A stretch of 64,000 nucleotides of DNA from Viridibacillus arenosi (GTDB taxonomy: Bacteria; Bacillota; Bacilli; Bacillales_A; Planococcaceae). Positions 27,846 through 38,173 of this stretch are shown here, one piece after another; within the stretch, counting starts at the first letter, position 1; each line of letters begins with the position of its first letter. Made by a program: the position numbers and the translations under genes. Location of the stretch: positions 1-64,000 of the forward strand of contig NZ_MSPW01000003.1 of the NCBI RefSeq assembly GCF_001955655.1, given 5' to 3'. The notes under the pieces are model-generated. The model was given only the letters and a program-made list of their open reading frames with translations, made no database searches and was not told the origin of the DNA.

Positions 27846-28893
27846 TTAGCATATTCTCCTTTCCTAAATATCCTTCAATTCGTTTAGCTACAGCTTCAGG
27901 AATTGGAATTTTAGGTGCATCTGGATGCAATAGCCATGTTTTAGCAAAATGAGTTTCGCTTACTTGGAACATAGGCGGTTCTTTTTCATAATCAATTGCT
28001 AAAGCAAATTCATTGCGAGCTGCAAATGCATCTCCTTTAGGAGGCTGGGTTAAATCAGGTGGTGAACCTGGAATAGTTCGTAATAATTCATCTGAATTAC
28101 TATCTATATCTGGCATAGAACCGAGTAATCCCCATGTGTATGGGTGCTTAGGATTATAGAAAATTTCATTTACTGTACCATATTCAACAATTTGTCCAGC
28201 ATACATAACTGCCACTCGATCAGCGACATTAGCAACAACGCCTAAATCATGTGTTATGAAGATAATCGATGTATTACTAGTCTTTTGGATATCCTTCATA
28301 AGCTCTAATATTTGTGCTTGAATAGTTACGTCAAGAGCAGTTGTTGGTTCGTCAGCAATTAATAGTTTAGGCTCAGCTGCTAAAGCAATAGCAATTACAA
28401 CACGTTGTCGCATACCACCAGAAAATTCGTGTGGGTACTGTTTATAGCGTTTTTCAGGCATTGGGATTCCTACTTGATCTAATAGTTTAATAGCGCGTTT
28501 TTTTGCTTCAGACGCTGAGACATTCTTATGTTTTAAAATTACTTCAGTAATTTGTCTACCGACACGCATAGTTGGATTCAATGATGTCATAGGGTCCTGG
28601 AAAATCATAGAGATCTCATTGCCTCTTACTTTAGACATTTCTTTATCTGAAAGGGGGATTAAATCACGACCATTAAAGATGATTTCACCAGACTCATAAA
28701 TACCAGGAGGTTCTGGAATCAGCTTCATCAAGGCATTACTTGTAACACTTTTACCCGAGCCAGATTCGCCTACAATGGCAAGTGTTTCTCCGGCTTTTAA
28801 TTCAAAATTTACACCTCGGACAGCTTGTACGAAACCCGCAAACGTTTTAAAATGGATTCTTAAGTCTTTTACTTGTAAAATTGGTTCACTCAT
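27820..28893 (-). CDS. oppD: Oligopeptide ABC transporter ATP-binding protein OppD
   Basis: First ATPase of the importer. Walker A is GESGSGKSV, signature FSGGMRQRVVIAIAL, Walker B LLIADEPTTALDVTIQ, followed by the C-terminal OppD extension with TIPGSPPDLTQPPKG. I start at ATG 28893 (MSEPILQ) with AAGGAGG 9 nt upstream; a TTG three codons earlier is next to the binding site and unlikely. It is 357 aa, overlapping oppF, and lies 14 bases behind oppC. Confidence 0.95.
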   Translation of the reverse strand: MSEPILQVKDLRIHFKTFAGFVQAVRGVNFELKAGETLAIVGESGSGKSVTSNALMKLIPEPPGIYESGEIIFNGRDLIPLSDKEMSKVRGNEISMIFQDPMTSLNPTMRVGRQITEVILKHKNVSASEAKKRAIKLLDQVGIPMPEKRYKQYPHEFSGGMRQRVVIAIALAAEPKLLIADEPTTALDVTIQAQILELMKDIQKTSNTSIIFITHDLGVVANVADRVAVMYAGQIVEYGTVNEIFYNPKHPYTWGLLGSMPDIDSNSDELLRTIPGSPPDLTQPPKGDAFAARNEFALAIDYEKEPPMFQVSETHFAKTWLLHPDAPKIPIPEAVAKRIEGYLGKENMLNGEKTIRN

Positions 28894-28907
28894 TCTTTTC
28901 AACCTCC

Positions 28908-29852
28908 TTATTTACGTAATTTTGGATCTAGTGCATCCCGCAATCCATCGCCAACTGCATTAAATGCAAAAATAGTTAAAGAAATCATAAGCGCAGGGAA
29001 GATTAGTCTCCAAGGCGCATTTGTAATAGCGTTGTTTCCTTCAGAAGCCATTGTACCCCAACTTGCTAATGGTGCTGATACACCAAGACCAAGATAACTT
29101 AAGAAAGCTTCTGTGAAAATAGCCATTGGAATAGTTAGTGTCATTGTGACTAAAATAGCACCTAATGCATTTGGAATTAAATGTTTGATGATTAAATGTT
29201 TCGTATTAGCTCCAAGTGTTCGTGCAGCTAAGACATATTCTTGATTTTTGATGGATAGTACTTCACCACGAACTATACGAGCCATATTAATCCACCCAGT
29301 GACAGAAAGTGCGATAATCATAGGTAACAAACCATCTCCAAGAGCTCCATTTCCTAAAACTACTGATAAAACGATTACAACAAGTAAATAGGGAACTGCT
29401 GTTAAAACATCTGCAATACGCATCATAATATTATCTACACGTTCCCCAGCTAGACCTGAAATACTGCCCCATACTACCCCAATAACTAAATCAATAATAG
29501 CAGCAGTAATACCAATGAACAAAGAAATTCTTGCACCTTCCCAAACACGAACAAATACATCTCGTCCTAAATCATCTGTACCAAACCAATTGGCTGCTGA
29601 TGGAGCCTTATTGTATAATCCAAGTTGTTCACTATAAGTATACTGTGAAAATATAGGTGCAAAAATAGCCATTAATAAAATAGCCATAAGTGCTATTAAA
29701 CCGAAAATAGCTAATTTATTGTGAGCAAATCGAATGATAACCTCTTTCCAAAAAGACACAGATTTCTTTGCTAGCTTTTCAGTTTCTTCATGTCTTCCTC
29801 CTACAATTTCAAACATTTCTTTTTCGATTTTTTCTAATTGTTGTTGTGACAT
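28908..29852 (-). CDS. oppC: Oligopeptide ABC transporter permease OppC
   Basis: Inner-membrane permease of 314 aa with an N-terminal cytoplasmic segment, the OppC_N helix (LAIFGLIALMAILLMAIF) and five further helices. The EAA loop for contacting the ATPases reads ARTLGANTKHLIIKHLIPNA. GTDDLGRDVFVRVWEGARIS is the characteristic OppC/DppC motif. The ATG overlaps the oppB stop by one base, implying translational coupling. Confidence 0.95.
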   Translation of the reverse strand: MSQQQLEKIEKEMFEIVGGRHEETEKLAKKSVSFWKEVIIRFAHNKLAIFGLIALMAILLMAIFAPIFSQYTYSEQLGLYNKAPSAANWFGTDDLGRDVFVRVWEGARISLFIGITAAIIDLVIGVVWGSISGLAGERVDNIMMRIADVLTAVPYLLVVIVLSVVLGNGALGDGLLPMIIALSVTGWINMARIVRGEVLSIKNQEYVLAARTLGANTKHLIIKHLIPNALGAILVTMTLTIPMAIFTEAFLSYLGLGVSAPLASWGTMASEGNNAITNAPWRLIFPALMISLTIFAFNAVGDGLRDALDPKLRK

Positions 29853-30781
29853 TATTTTTTCGCCCCTCTCAGCTTAATACGTGGATCGATAATACCGTAT
29901 AAAATATCTACGATAAATACCGCAAGTAAAAGGATGATAGAGTAGAACACGGTAGTACCCATAATAACTGTGTAATCACGATTCGAAATACTTGTAACGA
30001 AGTGCTTACCAAGTCCTGGTATCGCAAAAATTTGTTCTACAATAAAACTTCCCGTCACAACACCAGCTGTTAAAGGTCCAATATATGTAACGACAGGTAA
30101 CAGGGCATTACGTAATGTATGTCGGAAAACAATTGTCCATTTGCCAATTCCTTTTGCCCGTGCCATTTTGACATAATCACTATTATTTTGCTCAAGCATA
30201 CTGGATCGTGTAAGTTTAGCAATAAAACCCATATGTGTCATAGCAATAGCAAATGCAGGTAAAATACTATAGATAAATCCTTTCCAACCACTTATTGGGA
30301 ACCATCCTAGTTTTAAAGCTACGAAATACTGCAATAAACCAGCCAATACAAAAGAGGGGATTGATATTCCTACGACAGCAATTGTAGTAGCTAAATAATC
30401 GGGAAAGCGATTGTGATAAAGCGCTGAAATGACACCTAAAAGTATGCCTAGTCCCACAGCAAGTAGCATGGCTTCAATACCCAGAGTTAAAGAAATAGGG
30501 AAACCCTCAGAAATCATATCATTTGTAGAACGCATTTTATATTTCATCGATTCACCAAAGTCGAACGAAGCTGAATCGATAAGATAATCTTTATATTGGA
30601 TATACCAAGGATTGTCTAACCCATATTTTGCATTTAACTGTTTCTCGATTTGAGGTGGAAAACTACGCTCACTTGCAAATGGACTTCCTGGTGCCAATCT
30701 CATTAAGAAGAATGTGGCAGAAATAATGACAAAAAGCGCAAGCAAAATGTACATTAGTCTTTTTAAAATGTATTTAATCAC
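29852..30781 (-). CDS. oppB: Oligopeptide ABC transporter permease OppB
   Basis: 309 aa permease with six helices. The N-terminus MIKYILKRLMYILLALF is typical of the OppB/DppB family, and the EAA loop reads RAKGIGKWTIVFRHTLRNAL. It starts with GTG at 30781, with AAGGAGG 6-9 nt upstream. A terminator-like hairpin lies between this gene and oppA, so oppBCDF should be made in smaller amounts than the binding protein. Confidence 0.95.
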   Translation of the reverse strand: MIKYILKRLMYILLALFVIISATFFLMRLAPGSPFASERSFPPQIEKQLNAKYGLDNPWYIQYKDYLIDSASFDFGESMKYKMRSTNDMISEGFPISLTLGIEAMLLAVGLGILLGVISALYHNRFPDYLATTIAVVGISIPSFVLAGLLQYFVALKLGWFPISGWKGFIYSILPAFAIAMTHMGFIAKLTRSSMLEQNNSDYVKMARAKGIGKWTIVFRHTLRNALLPVVTYIGPLTAGVVTGSFIVEQIFAIPGLGKHFVTSISNRDYTVIMGTTVFYSIILLLAVFIVDILYGIIDPRIKLRGAKK

Positions 30782-30815
30782 ATGAAACTCCTCCTTTTTT
30801 TCTTAGAGTTTAGTT

Positions 30816-30861
30816 TAAAAAAAGCTGTCTCATAAGCCGAATAAACGACTATGAGGCAGCT
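30816..30861 (-). terminator. Intercistronic terminator between oppA and oppB
   Basis: AGCTGTCTCAT with ATGAGGCAGCT encloses a 17 nt loop; on the minus strand the stem is followed by a T-run (seen as AAAAAA at 30817-30822). It ends most oppA transcripts while some polymerase reads on to oppBCDF, a common way to overproduce the binding protein. Confidence 0.8.
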
Positions 30862-30914
30862 CTTTGCTGTTGATAGAATATCTAACAGTTTATCCAGCGT
30901 GTACTGCGTGCGTA

Positions 30915-32573
30915 CTATTCAGTAATATCTGCTCTTTTAAGCTGGATATTACCGATTGGGTCAGGTTCCATACCTGTTACAGAATCCTTTTTAACAAAAA
31001 GGCTAGTGTAGTAGTAGATAGGTGCAACTGGTAGTTCACCCATTGCAATTCCTTCAGCTTCTTTTAAAATTTCTAGACGCTTTGCAGGGTCTTTTTCAGA
31101 GACTGATTTCTTCATCAACTCTTTGTACTTTGGATTTTCCCAGCCAGTATCATTGTTGCCATTATCAGCAGTAGAGTACATTTCTAGGAATGTGTAAGGA
31201 TCTCTATAGTCAGCGATCCAACCCATACGACCTACTTCATAATCTAGGTTAGTTAACTTATCTAAAAATACTTGCCACTCAGAGTTATCAATTTTCACTT
31301 TGATACCTAAGTTTTTCTTCCAACCTTCTTGGATAAACTGTGCAATCGCATTATGTGCTTCACTTGTATTAATTGAAATGCCAATTTCAATGTCAGATGC
31401 TTTTTTAATGCCAAGCTCTTTCATACCAGCTTCAAGTGCAGCTTTTGCACCTTCAATATCATTGTCTTTAATATAACCGCGGTCTTCTTCAAAACCAGCA
31501 ATAGCAGAAGGAACCATTCCTAACGCTGGTGTTTGTTCACCTTTTACTACATTTGTAATTAACTCTTGACGATTAATAGCTAATGTCAAAGCTTTACGAA
31601 TATTAGCATTCTTCGTGAATTTACCTTTATTGTTTAATTTGTACCAATATACACCAGCCATTGGTTGAATATTTAATTGGTTGCTCTTTTTGAATTCATC
31701 AATTGAATCCAGTGCTACGGTTTGGAAAGGAGAACCTAGATAATCAATTTCACCAGCTTTAAACTTACTAACCGCTGTAGGTTCTTTCTCTACCATGCCA
31801 ATATTTACTTCGTCTAATTTAACATTGGCAACATCCCAATAATCAGCATTTTTTTCTAATTTTAGAGAGGCATCATGTTGCCATTCAGCTAATTTGAATG
31901 GACCATTTGTAACGTAGTTTTCACCAGCATCTGCGTACCATTCTTTGTTTGCTTCAGCAACCTTTTTGTTAATAGGCATATATGTTTGGAATGCTGTTAA
32001 CTCAAGGAAGTAAGGTGTAGGATTTGCTAAAGTAACTTCCAATGTTTTATCATCTACAACTTTAATAGCAATGTCATCAGCAGATCCTTTACCAGTATTA
32101 AATTCTTCAGCACCTTTAATAGGGTAAAGTTGAGATGCATACTCAGATGTATTAGCTGGATCTAAAGCCCATTTCCAAGCGTATTCAAAATCACCTGCAA
32201 CAACAGAATCACCATTTGTCCATTTAGCATCACGTAATTTAAACGTGTAAGTCAATTGGTCATCACTAATTTGTATATCTTCAGCCAATGCTTTTTCATA
32301 TTTTGCATCTTTATCAAGTCTAGTTAAACCTTCAAAAAGACTTAATAAAATATTCCCAGAAGTTGTATCAGTAGCCAACTGCGGATTCATTGCAGGTGGT
32401 TCAGAAGCAATTACTAAATTTAGTGCTTTTTTCTTTTCTTGCACTTCACTTCCAGTACCTTTATCACCTTCATCTTCTTCTTTAGCTGTTTCTCCCCCAA
32501 AATTACATGCAGCTAAGATCAATGAAATGATTGCTAAAAGAGTGAACAATAAATACTTTTTCTTTTTAGCCAT
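30915..32573 (-). CDS. oppA: Oligopeptide-binding lipoprotein OppA
   Basis: Extracellular solute-binding protein (family 5) that captures oligopeptides for OppBCDF. The signal peptide (MAKKKKYLLFTLLAIISLIL) ends in the lipobox LAAC with lipidated Cys near 23. The mature protein includes NLVIASEPPAMNPQLATDT at the start and TFKLRDAKWTNGDSVVAGDF, the family 5 signature. At 552 aa it has normal length. AAGGGGG lies 8 nt before ATG 32573. In Bacillus, Opp imports nutrients and signalling peptides such as Phr peptides; the same could hold here. Confidence 0.95.
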   Translation of the reverse strand: MAKKKKYLLFTLLAIISLILAACNFGGETAKEEDEGDKGTGSEVQEKKKALNLVIASEPPAMNPQLATDTTSGNILLSLFEGLTRLDKDAKYEKALAEDIQISDDQLTYTFKLRDAKWTNGDSVVAGDFEYAWKWALDPANTSEYASQLYPIKGAEEFNTGKGSADDIAIKVVDDKTLEVTLANPTPYFLELTAFQTYMPINKKVAEANKEWYADAGENYVTNGPFKLAEWQHDASLKLEKNADYWDVANVKLDEVNIGMVEKEPTAVSKFKAGEIDYLGSPFQTVALDSIDEFKKSNQLNIQPMAGVYWYKLNNKGKFTKNANIRKALTLAINRQELITNVVKGEQTPALGMVPSAIAGFEEDRGYIKDNDIEGAKAALEAGMKELGIKKASDIEIGISINTSEAHNAIAQFIQEGWKKNLGIKVKIDNSEWQVFLDKLTNLDYEVGRMGWIADYRDPYTFLEMYSTADNGNNDTGWENPKYKELMKKSVSEKDPAKRLEILKEAEGIAMGELPVAPIYYYTSLFVKKDSVTGMEPDPIGNIQLKRADITE

Positions 32574-33121
32574 TTAAATCCCCCTTATCTAAAATAATAA
32601 GCCCTTGTGAAAAGCTTAATTTCAATATAACAAAAAAAGATTTCCATAGAAACAAATAAAATCCATTAATATATTTTATTAGGAAAATAACTTTTTAATA
32701 GTAATATTGGTAGATTTAGCGCGCTGAATTATAAAAGTGTGTTCATGGTATTTTTATGATATAAAAAATAGATATTTTAAATATTTGAAAGAAAATTGAT
32801 AACATGAATATTTATTATGTTATCAATATAATAAAAAATATAATTTCAGAATATTAAAAATAGTTCGAAATAACTACGTCTTTAATTACTGAAAATTCTC
32901 TCTATTTCTCTCTATTTCTACATTAATATACTTTTTCCGTAAACTACTTACCGCTTTAATTATATGATTCAAAGTATTCTCTTATGAATAAATGTATTAT
33001 TTTAAGATTTAACTCCATCTTTTAATTTGTTATTATTGAAAGGAGAGTTCGTCACCTATTTTGGTTAATAAAAAATCTATTCTAATTATTAAGGATCTGT
33101 ATATGAAAATGATGTAATTGT
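32574..33121. other. AT-rich intergenic region upstream of oppA
   Basis: About 550 bases with extreme AT content. The first 200 bases must contain the oppA promoter (on the minus strand, TATATT-like words lie near 32620), but I cannot fix it. A TCTCTCTATT tandem pair occurs near 32895. No coding frame with a start and ribosome binding site is seen. Confidence 0.4.
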
Positions 33122-33373
33122 ATGTGCGATTTAAATATAACTAACATATACATTTCTATATTGAAGATGATAAGTTTGTCCAAGTTCCTACACCGTAATT
33201 ATTTTAGCAGTAGGGGTCGTCAATTTTTTGGTTTCTTGTATCGAGCAGTTATATTGAACAATGAGTTAACATCAAAATTAATTGTTTTCATGATTGCTAG
33301 TGTTCTTTTGATATTGTTTTGTCTAAAAGAGATTCAAAATGTAAGAAATTATATTGAAGGAACTACAAAATAG
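33122..33373 (+). CDS. Doubtful small membrane protein (up to 83 aa)
   Basis: A frame with a single hydrophobic helix near the C-terminus (LIVFMIASVLLILFCL) followed by a charged tail. ATG 33122 has no ribosome binding site, and internal Met codons lack one too. The strong hairpin at 33389 just behind it is the main support for a transcribed gene. It could be the relic of a longer membrane protein. Confidence 0.3.
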   Translation: MCDLNITNIYISILKMISLSKFLHRNYFSSRGRQFFGFLYRAVILNNELTSKLIVFMIASVLLILFCLKEIQNVRNYIEGTTK

Positions 33374-33388
33374 GGCAACAACCAAAAG

Positions 33389-33426
33389 GGTCCATTGCGT
33401 ATTTTAAACGCAATGGACCGTTAATT
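33389..33426 (+). terminator. Hairpin terminator
   Basis: GGTCCATTGCGT pairs exactly with ACGCAATGGACC (33408-33419), with a 7 nt loop and a weak T-rich tail (GTTAATTTT). Confidence 0.65.
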
Positions 33427-33455
33427 TTAAATGGGAAATTGAATGAGGAGGTGTT

Positions 33456-33704
33456 GTGAAAATGAATAATCATAAAGTAATGATCGTTGATTTTGCACAT
33501 AATGGGCCTCAAACGTGCTTTGTAAAATTTTCTGGTTACGATGATGAATTGAAAAGGGAATTTACAGGGATGGTACGTTTTGTAGGGGAATTACCATATG
33601 GAGATGTAATTCATCCAGCAAAAAGTGAGCTTTCAAATAGCTGTAGAGAGTTTCTGAAAAATTATTTAATACAACGATTTAATCTAGGACAATTTGATGA
33701 ATAA
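33456..33704 (+). CDS. Hypothetical protein (82 aa)
   Basis: Small soluble protein with predicted strands in the first half (HKVMIVDFAHNG; TCFVKFSGYDDE) and a C-terminal helix (SCREFLKNYLIQRFNLG). GGAGG at 33447-33451 is 4 nt from GTG 33456 and 10 nt from ATG 33462, so either could be the start. I do not recognise the family; the layout suits a small single-domain protein. Confidence 0.6.
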   Translation: MKMNNHKVMIVDFAHNGPQTCFVKFSGYDDELKREFTGMVRFVGELPYGDVIHPAKSELSNSCREFLKNYLIQRFNLGQFDE

Positions 33705-34044
33705 AAATGATGCTTATAAAAATAGCTATTATATATGAAGAGATTTTTAAATTTAATATGTATAGTTCTTGTAATAAGAAAACAGATTATTACTATGGAA
33801 ATAATATAGAAACAATTACCAATGCAAAATTTAACTTATTTATAATTCAAAAGATTTAGTACTGATCCTCCTAGTTAGTAAAAAAATTTAGTAATATGGA
33901 CAAATGTTGGTTCAATTGAATCAGTAATTATGACTATTCATAATGCTATAGTTATGTTGGTGATATACAACGATTCGACAGTTTTAGTCGAGTTTTTGTA
34001 GATTAATATGTTCACTTAATTTTGGGATGCGAGGGGTTAGGCAA
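33705..34044. other. Intergenic region upstream of the first chemoreceptor
   Basis: 340 AT-rich bases. One short frame (MKRFLNLICIVLVI..., 24 codons at 33735) looks like a lipoprotein start but stops early and lacks a ribosome binding site. No hairpin stands out. The chemoreceptor promoter must lie here; I could not identify one with confidence. Confidence 0.35.
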
Positions 34045-35730
34045 ATGTCTATTCAAAAGAAAATTAGTTTAGGCTTTATTACGATGATTGTCATGCTGTT
34101 AGTAATTTTAGTATTTAACTATAATCGTTTATCAGCAGTTGAAGATGCTTTCGATGAAGTAACGAAAGATCGTTTTGAAAAAATCCAATTAGCGAATGAT
34201 ATTCAATTCAATCTTGCTGCGCAAGGTTTGTATTTACGTTCTTATTTAATAGAAGGTAATGATACAGAAAAAAGGAATTTACAAATTTATCAGCAAAAGC
34301 TTAATCAATCATTAACTGATTTAAATAGTAAAGAAATGTCGGAAAAAATGCATTCTTATATGTCTGACATCAAATCAAACAAAGACAAATTTGATAATTC
34401 TGCAGATTTGGTCATTTCAGAATATGAAAAAGGCAATAAAGACGTTGCTTATAAAGAATTGAAAGAAGTTGGTTCGGTAGCAAATGGAAAGATTCTAGAA
34501 TCTGCTATTGAAATTATGGACTTTCAGAAAAAAGAATTAGATGAGGCAAATGAAGGTGTTCATAAAGTAGCAGAACAAGCTATGCGTCTAGCGAGTATCA
34601 TCTCTTTACTTAGCATAATTCTAGCAATTTTCTTCATCATATTCATTAAGAAAACAGTTGTTAATCCTTTAATGGCAATTGTAAAAGGTTCTAATTTAAT
34701 TGCTACTGGAGATTTAACACATTCGGATTTTGAAGTTAAGACTAAAGATGAAGTCGGTCAATTAGCAGTATCCTTCAATCAAATGAAGCGCTATCTAAAA
34801 GAATTGATTACTAGTATATCGGATAATACAAGTCAATTAAGTGCAGCAATTGAAGAGCTATCTGCAAGTACAACTGAAGTTTCACAATCTGCTGAAGGTG
34901 TGTCGAATAGCGTTGAGAAAACTTCTAAAGGATCTGTCGATTCCGTTGAAATAGCGAAGGATAGCGCCATTGCAATGCAAGAAACAGCAATCGGAGTAAG
35001 CCGAATTGCTGAAGCTTCACAATTGTTATTTGATCATGCAGTTGATACTACGAAAATTGCAAGTGAAGGTACAAAGATATTAGAAGTTGCCAAACAACAA
35101 ATGCATGTTATTTCCAATTCGACAAATGAAACAAATGAGTTAATACAAAAACTGACTGCACAAACACTTGAGATTCAAAAAATGACAAAAGTAATTACCG
35201 ATATTACAGATCAAACAAATTTACTAGCATTGAACGCTGCAATCGAAGCGGCACGTGCAGGGGAGCATGGTAAAGGATTTGCTGTGGTAGCAGAAGAAGT
35301 ACGTAAGCTAGCTGAAGGATCTAAAGGGTCGGCATCACAAATTGTTCATTTGACGCAAACAATCCAAAATGATACAAAAACTGTTGCTTCTTCAATAGAA
35401 GAAGGACTAAAAAATGTCAGCCAAGGTGTTTACGTGTTGGATAATGCGAACGAATCATTTGGACAGATTGTAAACTCTGTATCTCAAATGACAACGCAGC
35501 TTGAAGATATAACGGCAACTTCCGAGCAATTATCTGCAGGTACTGAAGAAGTAACTGCCTCTGTAGAAGAAATTGCGACAAATGCCGAAATAGCTGCAAT
35601 GCAATCTGCAAATATTTCAGGTGCTGTAGAAGAACAAACTGCAACATTGCAAGAAATAAACAGTGTTGTACAAGAACTAAGTCAGCAAGCAGTAGAATTA
35701 CAAACTTTAACTCAACGATTTAAAGTATAA
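34045..35730 (+). CDS. Methyl-accepting chemotaxis protein with four-helix-bundle sensor
   Basis: 561 aa chemoreceptor. Membrane helix 1 lies at residues about 9-28 ([16 protein letters not shown]), followed by an all-helical extracellular domain of the 4HB_MCP type, helix 2 near 185-205, HAMP, and a long cytoplasmic coiled coil. The signalling tip [20 protein letters not shown] is intact. It would control CheA activity in response to an unknown attractant or repellent. ATG 34045 is 8 nt from GAGGGG. Ends at a terminator before the second receptor. Confidence 0.93.
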   Translation: MSIQKKISLGFITMIVMLLVILVFNYNRLSAVEDAFDEVTKDRFEKIQLANDIQFNLAAQGLYLRSYLIEGNDTEKRNLQIYQQKLNQSLTDLNSKEMSEKMHSYMSDIKSNKDKFDNSADLVISEYEKGNKDVAYKELKEVGSVANGKILESAIEIMDFQKKELDEANEGVHKVAEQAMRLASIISLLSIILAIFFIIFIKKTVVNPLMAIVKGSNLIATGDLTHSDFEVKTKDEVGQLAVSFNQMKRYLKELITSISDNTSQLSAAIEELSASTTEVSQSAEGVSNSVEKTSKGSVDSVEIAKDSAIAMQETAIGVSRIAEASQLLFDHAVDTTKIASEGTKILEVAKQQMHVISNSTNETNELIQKLTAQTLEIQKMTKVITDITDQTNLLALNAAIEAARAGEHGKGFAVVAEEVRKLAEGSKGSASQIVHLTQTIQNDTKTVASSIEEGLKNVSQGVYVLDNANESFGQIVNSVSQMTTQLEDITATSEQLSAGTEEVTASVEEIATNAEIAAMQSANISGAVEEQTATLQEINSVVQELSQQAVELQTLTQRFKV

Positions 35731-35747
35731 GATAGTAGTTACTATTA

Positions 35748-35790
35748 AACACCTATCTCTTTGCTTAATAGCTAGAGAGATAGGTGTTTT
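35748..35790 (+). terminator. Intrinsic terminator
   Basis: AACACCTATCTCT with AGAGATAGGTGTT (13 bp), 15 nt loop, then TTTATTATT. Confidence 0.85.
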
Positions 35791-35959
35791 ATTATTGTCA
35801 AAATTATTTGTAAAAACCTACTATGATTTAATGCCTACTTACTATAATATATATAATTATCTAATAATTAGGATTTTTATGAAGTTAATTAAGACCTTTA
35901 TCATGTATTAAGCTCTAAAAAATAAAATTGAATAACATGATATGACAGGAGAGGTTTTT

Positions 35960-37663
35960 TTGAACAAACTAAAGCATATTAAAATCGGTATGAAATTCAA
36001 TGTGTTACAAGTTTTCGTTATTTTGTTTTTATGTATTCTGATCACCATTGTAGCAAAATGGGAGATTGAAAAGTCCCTGATGGAAACGTTTGAAGAGCGA
36101 GCAATGGAGGCATCTACTTTAGGGGAGACTATAGTAAATGACCGGTTTATAGGCGATTGGACTATTAAAGATGGAGAATTGTATAAAGGAGAGCATAATT
36201 TTACGAATGATACTACTTTAGTCGATGAAATAGGCAAAACGGTAAGTGGTGCGGTCACGATATTCAATGGCGATACACGTATTGCCACAAATGTACAAGT
36301 AGATGGTCAGCGTTCTATTGGTACAAAAGCATCTGAAACTGTTGTTGATCAGGTTCTTAAGAATGGGAGCACCTATGTAGGGGTTGCAGATGTAGTTGGT
36401 ACTCCCTATGTAACGGTTTATCAACCTTTAAAAGATGCCTCGGGTAAAGTGATTGGTATGTGGTTTATAGGTGAACCTATTACGAAAATTAATGAAATCA
36501 CCATGAGTTTAGTGATGAAAATAGTATTGGCATTGTTAGTTGGAGGCACAATTGCGATTCTTGGTAGTATTTTTTTAACTCGAGCACTTGTGAGACCTAT
36601 TAAACAAATTAATCGCCAGTTAAAAGAAATCGCAGAAGGTGAAGGTGATCTTACACAAGAACTTATTGTCAAGACGGAAGATGAAACAGGTGAATTAGCA
36701 CATTCCTTCAATCAAATGCTTGCTAGTTTGCGTAAAATGATGAAGCAAGTGGCTGATTCATCGGTACATGTGGCAGCAGCTTCTGAGGAACTAACAGCTA
36801 ATGCTGAACAAACAACTGAAGCGACAAGTCAAATTGCACAATCGATTCATGATATTGCAGAAGGTGCTGAAATGCAAGAGAATGGGGCTAATATTAGTTT
36901 CCAGTCAATAGATACCGTTCGTAATAATCTACAGAAAGTTGTAGACCAATCTACAACAGTTACACAAGTAGCTAAAGAAACAAGTCAAGAAGCATTAAAT
37001 GGAAATGATACTTTACAAAAAGTAATTCATCAAATGAATGTCATAAATGATGCTACTTCAAATGCTAGTCAATCTATAGACGAATTGGGCAAGCAATCAA
37101 ATGAAATCGGTAACATTGTAGCAGTTATTACTGCTATCTCTGAACAAACGAATTTACTTGCTTTGAATGCTGCAATTGAAGCGGCAAGAGCGGGAGAGCA
37201 TGGTAAGGGATTTGCTGTAGTAGCAGATGAAGTGAGAAAATTAGCTGAACAGTCCAAAGTATCGGCATCGCAAATTTCTGACCTGATATTACAAACACAA
37301 AAAGGAACTGAAAAGGCTGTAAAAGCAATTGAACTTGGAACTAAAGAAACAGCCTCTGGTATGCTAGTCGTCGAAGAAACTAAACAAGGCTTTGAGAAAA
37401 TCCTTCAATCGGTGGACCAAGTGACAGTGAGAATTCAAGAAGTTAACCTAATTGCGAAGAATATGTATGATGCTGTTAATAAAGTATATACATCAGTAGA
37501 AGATAATTTGAGCATTGCAAAAAACTCATCTAGTACAACGCAATTAGTTGCCTCTGCATCAGAGGAACAACTTGCTACAATGGAAGAAATCACATCTTCA
37601 GCAGAAACGATGTCTAAAATGTCAGAAGAACTACAGCTTTTAGTGAGTCAATTTAAGTATTAG
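35960..37663 (+). CDS. Methyl-accepting chemotaxis protein with single-Cache-type sensor
   Basis: 567 aa chemoreceptor. The extracellular region (about residues 35-180) carries Cache-type features: [20 protein letters not shown] and [20 protein letters not shown], ending GMWFIGEP, typical of sCache_3 domains that bind small organic ligands. Helix 2 ([19 protein letters not shown]), HAMP and the tip [20 protein letters not shown] follow. I start at TTG 35960 ([10 protein letters not shown]) because AGGAG lies 8 nt upstream; ATG 35942 precedes that site. It differs from the neighbouring receptor only in its sensor. Confidence 0.93.
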   Translation: MNKLKHIKIGMKFNVLQVFVILFLCILITIVAKWEIEKSLMETFEERAMEASTLGETIVNDRFIGDWTIKDGELYKGEHNFTNDTTLVDEIGKTVSGAVTIFNGDTRIATNVQVDGQRSIGTKASETVVDQVLKNGSTYVGVADVVGTPYVTVYQPLKDASGKVIGMWFIGEPITKINEITMSLVMKIVLALLVGGTIAILGSIFLTRALVRPIKQINRQLKEIAEGEGDLTQELIVKTEDETGELAHSFNQMLASLRKMMKQVADSSVHVAAASEELTANAEQTTEATSQIAQSIHDIAEGAEMQENGANISFQSIDTVRNNLQKVVDQSTTVTQVAKETSQEALNGNDTLQKVIHQMNVINDATSNASQSIDELGKQSNEIGNIVAVITAISEQTNLLALNAAIEAARAGEHGKGFAVVADEVRKLAEQSKVSASQISDLILQTQKGTEKAVKAIELGTKETASGMLVVEETKQGFEKILQSVDQVTVRIQEVNLIAKNMYDAVNKVYTSVEDNLSIAKNSSSTTQLVASASEEQLATMEEITSSAETMSKMSEELQLLVSQFKY

Positions 37664-37670
37664 TTTTCTC

Positions 37671-37697
37671 TACCCTCTACTTTTAGTAGAGGGTTTT
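37671..37697 (+). terminator. Intrinsic terminator
   Basis: ACCCTCTAC with GTAGAGGGT, TTTTA loop, then TTT. Confidence 0.75.
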
Positions 37698-37729
37698 ACT
37701 GTAATATGGAAGAAAGGGGGTGATAAATA

Positions 37730-38146
37730 TTGCAAACAGGAATTTTCATTAGCATTAAACCGCCATACTGCAAACTGATAAAGTCTCAAGAAAAGGTTAA
37801 TGAGTTTCGATCGAAAATCCCGAAGTTACCAGTGAATCATTTCTGGATTTATGAGTCTGCACCTAGTTCATCTTTAAAATATTGCGCCATAGTCGGTACA
37901 CCGGTTCATTTTCCGGATAAAGTAAAAGAGGTTGGCTACGGTGATCAATCCTTTAATGAGGGGAACTCAAAATATACATATGCCTATCCCATTTTACAAT
38001 TATATGAGTTAACTGAGGCTATTCCACTTAAAATATTAAAAGAAATGTACCAGTTTTCACCACCACAAGGTTTTGCGTATTGTGGAAGATATCCAAAATT
38101 AGATATTTATTTGAAAAATCATGCACAATGGCGTGAGGTTTTTTAA
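37730..38146 (+). CDS. ASCH/PUA-like domain protein (138 aa)
   Basis: TTG start with AAAGGGGGTG upstream. The protein begins with ISIKPPYCKLIKSQEKVNEF, followed by FWIYESAPSSSLKYCAIVG and AYPILQLYELTEAIPL. A leading strand ending in a K-P pair, an E-F-R binding-site-like segment and a central strand followed by ILxLxE fit ASCH-type beta barrels, which are thought to bind RNA or modified nucleosides. The assignment is from pattern only. It is 27 bases before a lipoprotein gene, so the two may share a transcript. Confidence 0.6.
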   Translation: MQTGIFISIKPPYCKLIKSQEKVNEFRSKIPKLPVNHFWIYESAPSSSLKYCAIVGTPVHFPDKVKEVGYGDQSFNEGNSKYTYAYPILQLYELTEAIPLKILKEMYQFSPPQGFAYCGRYPKLDIYLKNHAQWREVF

Positions 38147-38173
38147 CTGTACTATAAAAAGGAGACGATTGAG

